Shown here piece by piece: positions 28,456-39,362 of a stretch of DNA of 64,000 nucleotides. The notes below the pieces were generated by a model. It searched no databases. It was not told the DNA's origin and was given only the letters and a program-made list of their open reading frames with translations. The stretch covers positions 16,001 through 80,000 of the forward strand of contig ADNK01002459.1 of the NCBI GenBank assembly GCA_000320545.1, written 5' to 3'. The translations under genes were made by a program, and so were the position numbers. Position 1 is the first letter of the stretch, and each line of letters begins with the position of its first letter. Origin of the DNA: Bigelowiella natans CCMP2755. Lineage: Eukaryota; Cercozoa; Chlorarachniophyceae.

Positions 28456-28840
28456 GCGTGTAGCATTTCTAGAACTCAACGGTCTGATAGCATCGGGCGG
28501 GAAGTTTTAATGAGAGAGAAATACCTTTCTTCATCAGACCCACTCTTCTTTTGTTGAACGTGACCTGGAATTAGAATGTAATCAGTTTAAAGTCTAAGGC
28601 TAGGTGCCACTGATATTAGAATGTGATTAATCTTAAGTCCAAAGCTTGGTGTCGTAAAAGGGTTGTAAAAGCAAGAGTTCTTCATTACATGACGATTCTT
28701 CTCTGAAGAGATCTTCTTGATATCAATCTTTTTCCTTCCCACTGAAAACAAAACACCAATCAGGCTCGTACGAATCATAAAGATATAAAATCATGTTTAT
28801 AAAAGCACACAGGGCAAAGGCCACACAGGCAAGTTGTACT
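26156..28840 (-). CDS. MEF2-type MADS-box transcription factor
   Basis: Nine exons: 28840 (single coding base A), 28741-28689, 28564-28525, 28306-28201, 28114-28069, 27909-27586, 27473-27027, 26896-26722 and 26643-26156. They sum to 560 codons (559 residues). The first about 60 residues are a MADS box: MGRKKIDIKKISSEKNRHV, TFNKRRVGLMKKAMELS, then ILCGCEVGLMVFFDD and DDLIRRY. The context resembles MEF2/type II rather than SRF. The remaining about 480 residues are low-complexity (Ala, Gln, Pro, Ser, Thr), typical of activation regions. MADS factors dimerise and bind CArG-like DNA in the nucleus. The initiator ATG appears to be split by a 98-base intron (A|TG). The C-terminal exons are assigned from phase agreement and composition only. 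Confidence 0.85.
28408..28460. repeat. (GT)n microsatellite
   Basis: A long GT run inside the intron between the third and fourth exons of the MADS-box gene. Confidence 0.95.
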
Positions 28841-30625
28841 TGTCACAGGAAGTCGCTTCTGAAGCGTGTGATTTGTGATCGCAACTAGAAACAAAATAAG
28901 AAGACAACTTGACTTAGTTTGAAGTAAAACAGCAATCTCCCATATGGTACAGAAATAGAAACTCCAGGATAATCATAGGTTCTCTCTCTCTTGTTACTTT
29001 GTAGCGAGGGTGCTGGACGAGACTGGATGGTAATGGGTTGTAATGGGTTGCCTTGCTTTTTGGATTCTGAGAAGCGAGGCTCTCTTTCCAAAACACGGGT
29101 GGTTGCAACACGCACAATTTCGTGATTTTATCTCAGATGTTCAGAGAAAATGCTTACGATTTTCCCCATATTCAAATTCGGTATGTTGTCGCAGTGCGAA
29201 ACATTACGGCGTCCAAGAAACAGTAAGTTTTCTGAATAGTGGTGCGCTCTTCCAAATTTAAATCTGCCTAAAAAAATCCGGCTCTCAATTTTGATTTCAG
29301 ATTTTCTTGAAGTCCTCTGAATAGGAAAATACATGGAGTTAATTAATTGAATGCCCCAGCAGTCCTGTCGTTCACGAATTTTGATTTACATTTATGCATG
29401 TTCTGCATTAAAAAAAAGGTGCTATTGTCGGTGGACAAATTCTTCGTACTGATGGAGCTGGTTTTAAGTCAAACAATCTGAAAAAGCATTATTAACGATA
29501 CGAAGTTCAATACTCCACAAACAAAATCTTGTATCTATTTATAGCAAAAATTTGTATTTTTTTTGGTGATTGTTGTGTTTTGCGAACTTTGAATCTTTTT
29601 AGGCAAATTGGATGGGCAATGCTATCTGGAGCTCTGTTCAGATGCGAACTTCCAAAACTCAATGCATTTTTTCATTTTCGTGATTCTTGAACACTGAAAA
29701 AATCAGACTCATGATCGCAAACGCTGTTTAGGGTGGGACGGAATTGGACACAAACTTGACCCAATTTTTTCAAAGTGCAGCGAAAGACCAAGGTGCAATG
29801 TCCGTTTGCAAGAGTCGAACATCTCCTCCTGCCAGGTCTCTGCATTGTCTTTGGTTCCGTTCTTAGCAAACACTTTGGTTGGTCTTTTTTTCGTACTGGA
29901 AACTTCCTGGGGTCTTATGAATCTGTCCGACGTGTCCGAATGTGTCCGAAGATTATAGTTATTATGTCCCTTAGAATTTCCGAAGGTGTCCGAAGATGTA
30001 TATATGTGTCCGAAGATGACCTATAATATTATGTCCGAATACTGTCCGTATGTTGTCGTCCGAAAAATGATGTAGAATTTTATGTCTCATATATTCCCTC
30101 AAAACAGGGACTCCAAAACAGCGGCAGGAAGTGTGAACGAGGTGGCAACGGGGCAGAAGGACAAGTGCCAGACGAGGGAGTTTTGGAGTCTGCGACAACA
30201 TTTTTTTTCAAAATTCCTTCCCAACCAGTGTCCGATGCTTTTTTTTCTGAAGTTGCTGAAAACATGATGTCGCTGCCATGTGTTCTCCTTGAGATTCTAC
30301 GTGTGTTTCAGCGGCGCTCTAAAGGCTCTTTTTGTGGATGTGAGTGCGCTGTTTTCCTGCAACTGTGTTGTTGCCAAAAGAGGGACGCTGCTCGGCCGAC
30401 CGGGCAAGATGATCGGCGATAAGAAATCCGTTTCTACTTAATACGGAATATATCTGAATAATTCTGTCCTAAAACAAAACCATACGACAAAATGGCCACC
30501 CACCGGCCCCTACCTTTCAGGCCCAGGTAGTATACGTTCGATGAAGCCTACACCTCGCACCTTGTATTTATCAAACATATACTTTATTTTAAGTTTCGTG
30601 TAAGCTTTTGCCTTTTCGAAATGCA
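28841..30625. promoter_or_regulatory. Long head-to-head region, MADS-box gene and lycopene cyclase
   Basis: About 1.8 kb between two divergent starts. The 5' UTR exon of the MADS gene lies at its left edge. The only distinct structure is the GTCCGA cluster at 29924-30065. Short ORFs on both strands have no recognisable protein character. Confidence 0.45.
29924..30065. repeat. Cluster of GTCCGA motifs
   Basis: Seven exact GTCCGA hexamers, mostly TGTCCGAA, plus near-matches (TTCCGAAG, GTCCGTAT), occur in about 140 bases. All are in the same orientation, with irregular spacing. An eighth copy lies near 30230. Confidence 0.8.
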
Positions 30626-31464
30626 ATGGGAAAAGAGAGAAAGGTCTCGGGGGGCGTTAATGACTGTTGCCTGATTAGGTCGGCCGCTCCTTCACTTGGC
30701 CCTCTTGGTTTAGCACTGTTTCTTGTCTCTGGAGTGTTTATTACTCTGGGGGGGGTGAAAAGGGGGCAGGGGATCACAGATTTGGGGAGCAAGCCGGCTA
30801 TTAGGACGAGAAATACAATTGCTTCACCATCGTCGTTGTCAAGACCAGCGACCCATGCCGCTCGAAACGCGATTCCCCAGCCATGGCGAACGTCTCCAAT
30901 ATCTGCCAACCAAAAACGAAGATGGCAATCGTCGTCACCTGTTTCTTTTGCGCAGCTTGAGGGAAGCGCAGAAGGCGGAGGCGAGGTGCAGGAAGGCCTA
31001 GAAAAGAAGAACATGCCGGAACAGCTTGATTTCGAGAGCGAACTTAAACCGTTTTCCTACGGCAAGGATACCGAGAACGCCTTTGACCTCCTCGTCGTAG
31101 GATGCGGCCCCGCTGGCTTAGGAGTTGCAGATGAGGCAGCAAGGAGAGGTCTCAAAGTCGGTGTTGTTGACCCGAACCCTCTCCAGAGATGGCCGAACAA
31201 CTACGGCGTTTGGGTCGACGAATTCGAACAGATGGGGCATGAAGACTGCTTTCTCCGTACCTGGGACAGCGCACAAGTCATAACAAAGCAGGATGAAATC
31301 CATAAGCCTACACGTTTATATCGGCCGTATGCTCAAGTTGACCGCGACAAGCTCAAGAAGAAGCTGCTTGCTCGCGCTACCGACTATGGGGCGGAATTTA
31401 AGACGGGTATTGCTAATATAAATATAGGATTCCTTCTGCCGAACAATTCATTGCTATACTTATA

Positions 31465-31551
<87 letters not shown>

Positions 31552-32300
31552 TTGCTGCTCATCCCCCCATCCAGGAGCCGTGTCAGGTGTGGATCACGAA
31601 TTTGACGTATCAATCGTCCGCGTTGGGAAAGAAAACGTCTTTGCAAGACAGGTGCATGGTGGTAGTTTTTGCCTTCCTTTCTACCAGTCGCAACACGAGT
31701 ATAACACAGTGGGAGATGAAGATGAAGAAGAGGAGGAGGAGGAGGAAAAAGAGAGGGAGGGAGGAAAATCGGCAGTAATTCATTGGCGGCAGCGCAAACG
31801 CACCCGTCGTCACATATTATACAATATATATATATATATATTGATGCACAAACACAGGTGCTAGATGCCACAGGGCATCTCCGCAAGCTAGTTGAATTCG
31901 AGCGCGAATTCACACCAGGCTACCAGGCCGCTTATGGGGCTACGTTGGTGGTTGATAGCCATCCGTATGACCTTGATTCGATGATGTTCATGGACTGGCG
32001 TGACGATCATCTGGATGAAGAACTCAAAGCACGAAATGATAGGCTACCGACATTTCTATATGTCATGCCTTATACGAGGAATAAGATATTCGTGGAGGAA
32101 ACATCCCTTGTTGCGCGCCCATTCGTGCCTTTTGACGATCTCAAGCAGAGGTAATGCTGGGTTACTCATGCATTCTATAAGATGCATGCAGCAGCTTCGT
32201 GTAGAAAGAAAATGGGCAATGCAATATCGAGAGTTGTATGTCCTCTAAGTTCCTCCCTCTTCCTCTCTTTCCGTACTTCCTCTAGATCTTGCCGCACTTC

Positions 32301-32334
<34 letters not shown>

Positions 32335-34798
32335 TATCATTGTGCTGCTGCTGCATATCTTCCTGATTAATCAGGCTGCAGCAACGATTGAGCAAGATGG
32401 GCATCGTGGTGCGTGAAGTGGAAGATGAGGAGTACTGCCTAATCCCAATGGGAGGAGTGTTACCGAAGCTGCCTCAAAGAGTGCTAGGGATCGGTGGGAC
32501 TGCGGGCATGGTCCACCCTGCTACGGTACACGACAAAACGAACAACTAAATGCATCATTATCACCACAGCAGCAGCGGCGAGAGCGCCAGAGGAGACATT
32601 CTTATTGTAGCAGTAGTGGCGGTGGCAGTAGTAGTAGTAGTAGTAGTAGTAGTAGTTAGGGTGTGAGGAGAGACGCATAGCGGAACATGCTCCCCGACCT
32701 TGCAGCTGCAGTTATGAGAAAGTTTCAATGTGTTAGCTGATTTATGACCGACGACATGTTAAATCAAAACATTATCGGCAGTTGGGGAAGCAATAGGGGG
32801 GTGAGGACAACGCACTTTTAGTTGTTAAATCAAATACGGCAGGTTGTACCTCACTTGTACTCCTCTTTCTCTTTCTCTTTCTCCCCCCCCTCTATAGGGC
32901 TACATGGTGTCAAAGTCGTTGCTACAGGCCCCCACACTTGTAGACGCTATCATACGGGGATTTGAACAATCGTCGTCGTCGTCTTCCGCCTCCAGCCCTT
33001 CAACAATGAACGCCACAGATGTCTCCGTAGGGGTATGGAGCTCGATTTGGCCGGAAGAGGACCGACGGCAGCGCACATTCATGTGTTTCGGAATGGAGAT
33101 TCTTATGCAGCTTGACTCCAAAACAACACGTCGATTCTTTGAAACCTTCTTCCGCTTGCCACAGGAGATGTGGGGTACGACTACCTAGTTTCCATGCTAC
33201 TATTTTCTGGATATTAGCAGCATCTTCTCACGAATTTTTTCGTGTTTGATTTACACCATCAAATTCTGTTGTAAGCAGCTTGTCTTCTTTGTTGTTGTAA
33301 AATAAGCAATAATCCCACCACAAAAACGCAAGTTTCACGGGTTTCACTTTCGCGGGGAGGTGGTTTCCCCCCATGTCTAAAGAAAAACCATACTTTTATT
33401 GGTGGTGGTGATTCTAGATGACGATCTCCGTGTTGTTGCAGCACATAAGTCATCTTTTGTTTGGACCTTTGTCATAGTTTTGACAACAATTCACCACTAA
33501 TTCTTCTCTCTCCTCCTCCTCTAAGGTGGGTTTCTCTCGTGGCGAATATCGTCAATGGGACTACTTGGAATCGGCTTGTCCATATTCCGCACTGCTTCCA
33601 ACCGACTTCGATGTGCGTGCTGTATATCGTCTGTGTGTTTGTGTGCGTGCTACGGATCCAAAATGTAAAATACGTTTCGGCCTTGCTTGCATGCAAGCCA
33701 GAGTGTTGTGTTTGCAATTATCTCTTCGATCCTTGGTATCTTCCTCCTCCTCCTCCTCCTCCCGCTTCCTCTATCTTCCTCTCATCTGTGCGATTTATAG
33801 CGCTCTGAAAAACTCACATGATCACTGCAACTGCTGCTACAATATATCTTACCCCAATATTCCAGTCGATTTCGTTCGGAACGCTCTTCCTTTCATGCCA
33901 TCGTTCATCAAGACGTTTGCTACCGCCAGTAACGATTTTAACTCAGAAGCATGGTCTGGAATCATGGATTTGGCCAACAGCGTAAGTCACTTAAAGCAGC
34001 AGCAGCAGCAGCAGCAGCAGGAGGAGGAGGAGGAGGAGGGGCACATTCGAGTCTTAAATAGTATTTTTTTGAAATATTCTCTATGCTTTCCCCCTCTCCC
34101 CCCTTCAAACGGATTTTGACTTCTTCGTTGGCAGCTCTGGAATGTTCCTGGAGGAGGCATCTACCCACATGATCTGGTAGGCGCACTTCCGAGCGGAACT
34201 AAGGGTGAAAATCCTACAAAAAAACCCATACGATCAAGCAACATTGACTTCGCAAAGCTGATGGAAGAGGTGCAGGGAGAGGGGACCATTAGAAGCAAAG
34301 TTGAAAGTCAGAAACGCCCCAACGACGAGTCAAACGGTGGCGACGGTACTGGCAAAAAGGATGGGAGCAAAGGGATTGGTATAGATGCCTCGAAGCTGGT
34401 TCTGAGCCAGGTCAACCATGCAATGCTGTGCGGCATCGTTACCTCATCCTGCCCTCTAATCAATCCCGAATCACACGATGATTTCGTTCTTTTGTTGGCA
34501 CTATTGCGCTGCTATGTCTGTCTCTTTTTTGATCTTCTCACTTCACCACGATACCTTGCAACCATTACCAGGTCCCTTACCTGCAGGAAGGCCCTCCAAG
34601 CACCCCCCCCGCAGATTTGAGAGAACTAAAGAGCGCGTCTTCATGGACGGATGACCGCGAGTGGATTCGATACCAGCAGGAAAAGCTGTTTGATGAGCAG
34701 CCCAAGCTCGTCGAGTCCCTCCCCCCTCTCAACCCCAATGATGAGGTGCGAACGTCGTTTTCTTCTGTCGGATATGGAAAGAGATAGCAAAGGCTCTA

Positions 34799-34831
<33 letters not shown>

Positions 34832-34938
34832 GGAAGAATATATTGAAAAAGATAGTTTGTTATTGTTTTGCGGGTGGCGTGATGATGGTGTACTTACTGC
34901 CACTGCTGCTTCTCCTCCTCCTCCTCGTCCTCCTAATA

Positions 34939-34974
<36 letters not shown>

Positions 34975-35153
34975 TTTCATTATGATCAGGTGGATGTGCT
35001 CGTTGCTGGTGTGGGGCCAGCGGGATTAGCTCTTGCAGGGGCATTGGCAAAGAGAGGGGTTAACGTCGGTCTTGTGGGGCCTGACACCCCATTCACCAAC
35101 AACTACGGTGTATGGCTCGACGAATTCAAGGAATTAGGGTAAGTAGTAAGAGG

Positions 35154-35205
<52 letters not shown>

Positions 35206-37785
35206 CTACCCCCCCCCCCCCCCCCTTCGTATTTCTTCTTTGTTTAGTCCGCATTCGTATTTATTCTACCCATGGCCGTTGATAGGCCAAGTTATTATTA
35301 TTATCATCATCATTATCATCATCATTATTATTGTTATTACTATTATCATTACTATTATTAGGCTGGAGCACACTCTGGAGGAGGTTTATGACGACTCTTT
35401 GGTGGTGGTGGATTCTGCAGTAGGTGTGCCAGTAGTAGCAGTAGCAGTAGGAGGAGGAGGAGAAGGAGGAGGAGTGCATCCTTGTTGCGTGCGTGTTAAT
35501 CATTTTCTTCCCCAAGCTCTTATTTCCTTTGCTGCTGAATAACATCGAGCCGCCTTATCATTTCCTAGAGCGCAACTATCACCTTCTTCCTAACCCGTCT
35601 CTCTTGCCCCCCAATCATCCTGCTCCTCCCCCTCCCTCCTCCCCACCGAACACCTCGTAAATTTCAGGGACCCAGCCTGTTGGACGCGCGTATGGGCGTG
35701 TAGGCCGAGATCTTCTGAGAGCGGAACTCCTCAAACGATGCCAGGCCTCGCCCGACGTATGATGATGATGATGACGATCCGAATAAATAAGAGCAATTCC
35801 AGCTCACCCCTCCCCGCCCTCCTGAAATGTTCCATACATTGCGGAAGATGGCTGATTGTAACGAGCCTTGCGATGATAGACTATTTGATTGAGATACGCT
35901 TGGCAATGATGAGAGTACTAATGATAGCTGCTATCGTCGTCGTCGTCGTCATCAACATCATCAGGGGGGCAAGGTGAGATATTATCCGGGAATGGTTCGG
36001 GAGGTGATTGATGAGCAAGAACTCGCCGATGAGAGCATCGGCCACACTGTCAAAATCAATGATGGCGCCGCCTTCAAGGCTAAAATGGTTGCGATGAGCA
36101 CCGGACATAACCGAGATGTGCTCAGCTATGAAGACGGCGTGCCTCCTCTTTGGCAAACAGCTTATGGCATCGAATTCAACATGCCGGACCATCCTTGGTG
36201 ATCATCCAAACAACGCTCACATGTCCTTCCTTTTTTCCTCTACATAGATATAATATATATACATGTATTTTATACCAGTGATGTGTGAAATTAGTGCAAA
36301 ACACAAACGTTCTTTCACATTTCCTTCTTCTTCCTCCATTGAAAACGTTTTTCCCTAAGTGAGAAGTAGTACCTGTGTTGTCCTAACTCTCATCCCCCCC
36401 CCCCCCCCCCCAACCAAACGACGACATCGACGACGCCTCAGGGACAACAACAAGGCCCTATTCATGGACCTTTCTCAGTCGGAGGGTGATGATCGCGGCG
36501 AAGTAAATGGTGGCAACGAGGATCTCCACCGTGTGCCTAGTTTTCTATATGTGCTTCCTTCAAAAGACAAAGTATGTTCAATCTCTCTTCGTTCTTCATC
36601 ATCGTCGTCATCTTTGCTGTTCTCATGGATATAGGTTTTCGTGGAGGAGACATGCCTGATATCCAAGGTACAGGTCCCCTTTGATGAGCTCAAAAGGCGT
36701 CTGTATCAGCGGCTGGAGCAGAGGTTGAACATTACTGTGAAGCCTGAGGACATCATCGAAGAGGAAGCTAGTTGGATTCCGCTAGGAGGACCTCTTCCAA
36801 AGGTTGGTTGGTTGTTGTAGCACTTATCCCCCACACATTAGCAGCAGCAGCAGCAGCAACAGCTTAATTGTACTTCGATCTCCCTCTCCCCTTCGAGATC
36901 TTCCTCCTCCTTCTCGTTCGCCCGCCCCCTTTTTCATCCCTTCTTCTTTCTTACAGGTCCCCCAACCGGTGTTGGGCTTCGGAGCTGCTGCGGGCTTGTC
37001 CATCCAGCCTCCGGTTACTCCATCGTGAATTCTTTAAGCAAGGCTGGCCCAGTGGCGGGATGCAATAGTGGAAGGTTTGCAGAGCGGGTGACCAAGAACA
37101 TCGTGCTGACAATGCTTGGGTATTAGTAGTAGCAGCAGCAGCAGCAGTAGTAGTAGTAGCTACGAGATGATATTTGTCAACGATGATGTCGTATCTGCTG
37201 CTGCTTTTGTCATCTGTCTCCTGTATTTATGTCTTCTCCATCTCCTTCTTTTCTTCTTCCTCCTCCTCTTCCTCCTCAACCTCAACCTCCTCCTAGGGTG
37301 TGCTGTGGAGCGCTGAGCAGCGGCGTAAGATGGCTTTTTACCAGTTTGGTGCCGAGATGATCTCCAAGATGCCCCTCCCCCTCCTGCAAGATTTTATGCG
37401 CACATTTTATGAACTCCCCGCGCCTCTGTGGAAGGGGTTCCTGTCACACAAGCTCTCCTCACCAATGATGGTACCGTTTGCCTTGGCGATGTTCGTCCAG
37501 GGAAGCAAAGACTTGCGACATGCTCTGATATCAGAGTTGGCTTCAAAAGAGGGCGTCAGGATGCTCGAGGCCGCACTTGCTCCGGTGTTTGCTGATGAGG
37601 ATCAAAGACAAGACAGCAATGATGGTGGTGGCGGTGGCGGTGGTGGCGGTGGTGGCAAAAAAGGCAGGGCAGTACTCCAGCAGAACGAATCAACGCGTGA
37701 GCCGCTTAAAGGCCTCTTTCGTAGGGGCCAACTTGCAACTGATTCGATACCGTCGGGCTACATAGAGCAGCCTACTGCTAAATGA
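30626..37785 (+). CDS. LCYB-LCYE: Fused lycopene beta-cyclase / lycopene epsilon-cyclase
   Basis: Seventeen exons give about 1228 residues. Boundaries: 30626-31406, 31575-31651, 31858-32150, 32375-32525, 32898-33174, 33526-33612, 33866-33981, 34135-34410, 34572-34745, 34990-35138, 35362-35419, 35676-35756, 35965-36197, 36442-36571, 36635-36802, 36957 to about 37100, and 37297-37785. The first half is LCYB-like: GCGPAG (about 159-164), WPNNYGVWVDEFE, VLDATG, MFMDWRDDHL, GIGGTAGMVHPAT and FCFGMEILMQLD. A charged linker follows, then an LCYE-like half: GVGPAG, FTNNYGVWLDEFK, VGRAYGRVGRDLLRAELL, VFVEETCLISK and VLGFGAAAGL. LCYB and LCYE close the two ends of lycopene, so one polypeptide could make alpha- and beta-carotene in the plastid. 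Residues 26-43 are hydrophobic and precede a basic Ser/Ala-rich leader. Exon 16 has an apparent one-base deletion at 37000/37001 and an uncertain donor. Confidence 0.9.
31470..31550. repeat. (TA)n-(TG)n compound microsatellite
   Basis: TA run followed by TG run in the first intron of the cyclase fusion, ending about 25 bases before the acceptor. Confidence 0.95.
34798..34974. repeat. (AGT)n and (ACT)n trinucleotide runs in one intron
   Basis: The intron between cyclase exons 9 and 10 begins with an AGT run and ends with an ACT run, which are complementary in sequence. A folded intron that brings the ends together is possible. Confidence 0.9.
35157..35226. repeat. (CT)n tract followed by poly-C
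   Basis: CT run then a C homopolymer in the intron after exon 10 of the cyclase fusion. The same intron ends in an ATT/ATC-rich run (35293-35360). Confidence 0.95.
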
Positions 37786-38880
37786 TTATTCATGGGCGTC
37801 ATTAGATATACAGTTGTGTTTTTACACAAGTAATTTGCCTGGCGAGATATTAATTAAATACGTATATATCAGAGGTTATACTACAAAATATTAGATGATA
37901 CTTAAGAAGATGGAAGTTATTAAAAATTATTGTGCACACAACTAGACGGTAGACCCTATGTCAATTTGAACTTGGCATGTAGATGTTCACAAAGCTACAT
38001 TATTTTAGAATGGCATGCATGATAATTCAATTACAGCTGTAACTCGCAATGTACGTAGTGCTTTAACCTGTGCCCCCAACGTAGCAAACACAACCCCGAT
38101 TGCATGCATGTCTAGATGTAATTGCAGCAAGGCGCTGCATTCAGCGGAGTCGCATGACGTTCATCTAGGACTTCAACATCAGTAGATCCACACATGCTAG
38201 CATGCGCTGCACGCTACTTCGCGAACAACATCTAAGAATCATTCGTACACAGCTAGGTAACTAGTGATGAATCAATTCCATGCTAGCATGGCACGCAGCG
38301 CTAGAGCATGCTGACCGTGAACACTCAATCTGGCCAAAGATGCTCAGATGCTCAATGTCGAGCGACAGCAACAAGCAGATTCTGTGCAATTCAGAATCTG
38401 GAGATGTGCATGTGCGCATGTTGTGTGAAGTGCTTGATTAGTCAAGGTCGCTCCACTTGCTCCAAGCATGCATCACGTGGCATGATGCTGTTCGCACAGC
38501 GATCCCGCTGATCCACGCATCCCTGATGACACGTCCAACCAGTTGTGGTGCGCCAGTGCGGCACATGCAGCACAGCGTGCGCGCGTCCATGATGACGTGC
38601 GTCCTTAGCGTCCGTATCGCCCTTCCTTTCCTGTTTCTGCTCGTGCCCTTGCACGGCCTGCGAGCCAAAGTCCTGCTGTTCTTCTAGCTGCTGTGACATT
38701 GTTAGTCAAATCGTTTCCCGTGTGTGGAAGCCAAAGGTTGTTGCGCGTAAGGTGTTCACAGGCCGAGGCGCTACGTGCACAAGTAGGCAGGGGGGGGGAA
38801 AGGCACGTTTGCTTCCTTTTGAAGAGTTGTGTTTATTTTTATTAAAGATTATATTTTTATTAAATCGTGCACTGCGTAAT

Positions 38881-38965
38881 CATTCGCGAAGCTTTCGCGA
38901 ATGCCGCCGCACGTGGGGCAGCACACTTCCGGTGTGCTGCCATGAGTCCCGCCGGAACCCACGTG
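38881..38965. repeat. Adjacent and nested perfect inverted repeats
   Basis: CATTCGCGAA/TTCGCGAATG form 10-base arms with a 3-base loop (38881-38903). GGCAGCACAC/GTGTGCTGCC form 10-base arms with a 5-base loop (38917-38941). The latter hairpin is enclosed by CACGTGG (38910) and CCACGTG (38959-38965). Confidence 0.85.
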
Positions 38966-39005
38966 CCTATGCTGTATTAATATCTACGTTATCTATATTC
39001 TATAT

Positions 39006-39029
39006 CCGCGACAACCCCTTTGTTGTCGC
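39006..39029. repeat. Inverted repeat GCGACAAC/GTTGTCGC
   Basis: Eight-base perfect arms separated by a short CCCTTT-type loop. It lies just right of the hairpins at 38881-38965. A further 9-base arm pair, CAGATTCTG/CAGAATCTG, is at 38376-38400. Confidence 0.8.
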
Positions 39030-39064
39030 ACGTGACTTGTGCCCGCGTAGTGGTACGCGCTACA

Positions 39065-39362
39065 GAAAGAAACACAGAAAGAAAGAAAGAAATGAACTTT
39101 GATGATCGATTGCATTTCCAAAGTGTTGCATGACACTTGCAAAGTGCGAAACGTAGTGCCTCCAAAGAAAGAAAGAAAGAAACATGATGATGGACTGCAT
39201 TTCCAAATCGTTCCAGTGTTGCATGACATCGGGATGCCAGCCCATCACAGAGGGCGCTGGCTCCCACCCTCGGCCACGGTGTGTCGCAAGTCTAGAAGTG
39301 CAGCCAAAAATGATCGTAAGTCTAGAAGTAGATCTAGATCTACAGCCAAAAATGATCGTGAC
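39065..39362. repeat. Imperfect tandem direct repeats
   Basis: A unit of (GAAA)n followed by ATGATGATNGATTGCATTTC and GTGTTGCATGACA occurs twice (about 39065-39150 and 39163-39235). A second unit, AAGTCTAGAAGT with CAGCCAAAAATGATCGT, occurs twice at about 39287-39360. Confidence 0.8.

Noticed and set aside
29040..29870. Transposon or pseudogene remnants upstream of the MADS gene
   Set aside because: Short ORFs only; no transposase, reverse transcriptase or terminal repeats could be seen.
38308..38699. Overlapping ORFs on both strands as a missing gene between the cyclase and K+ channel genes
   Set aside because: Compositionally driven, Cys/Arg-rich and unsupported by splice sites or known domains.
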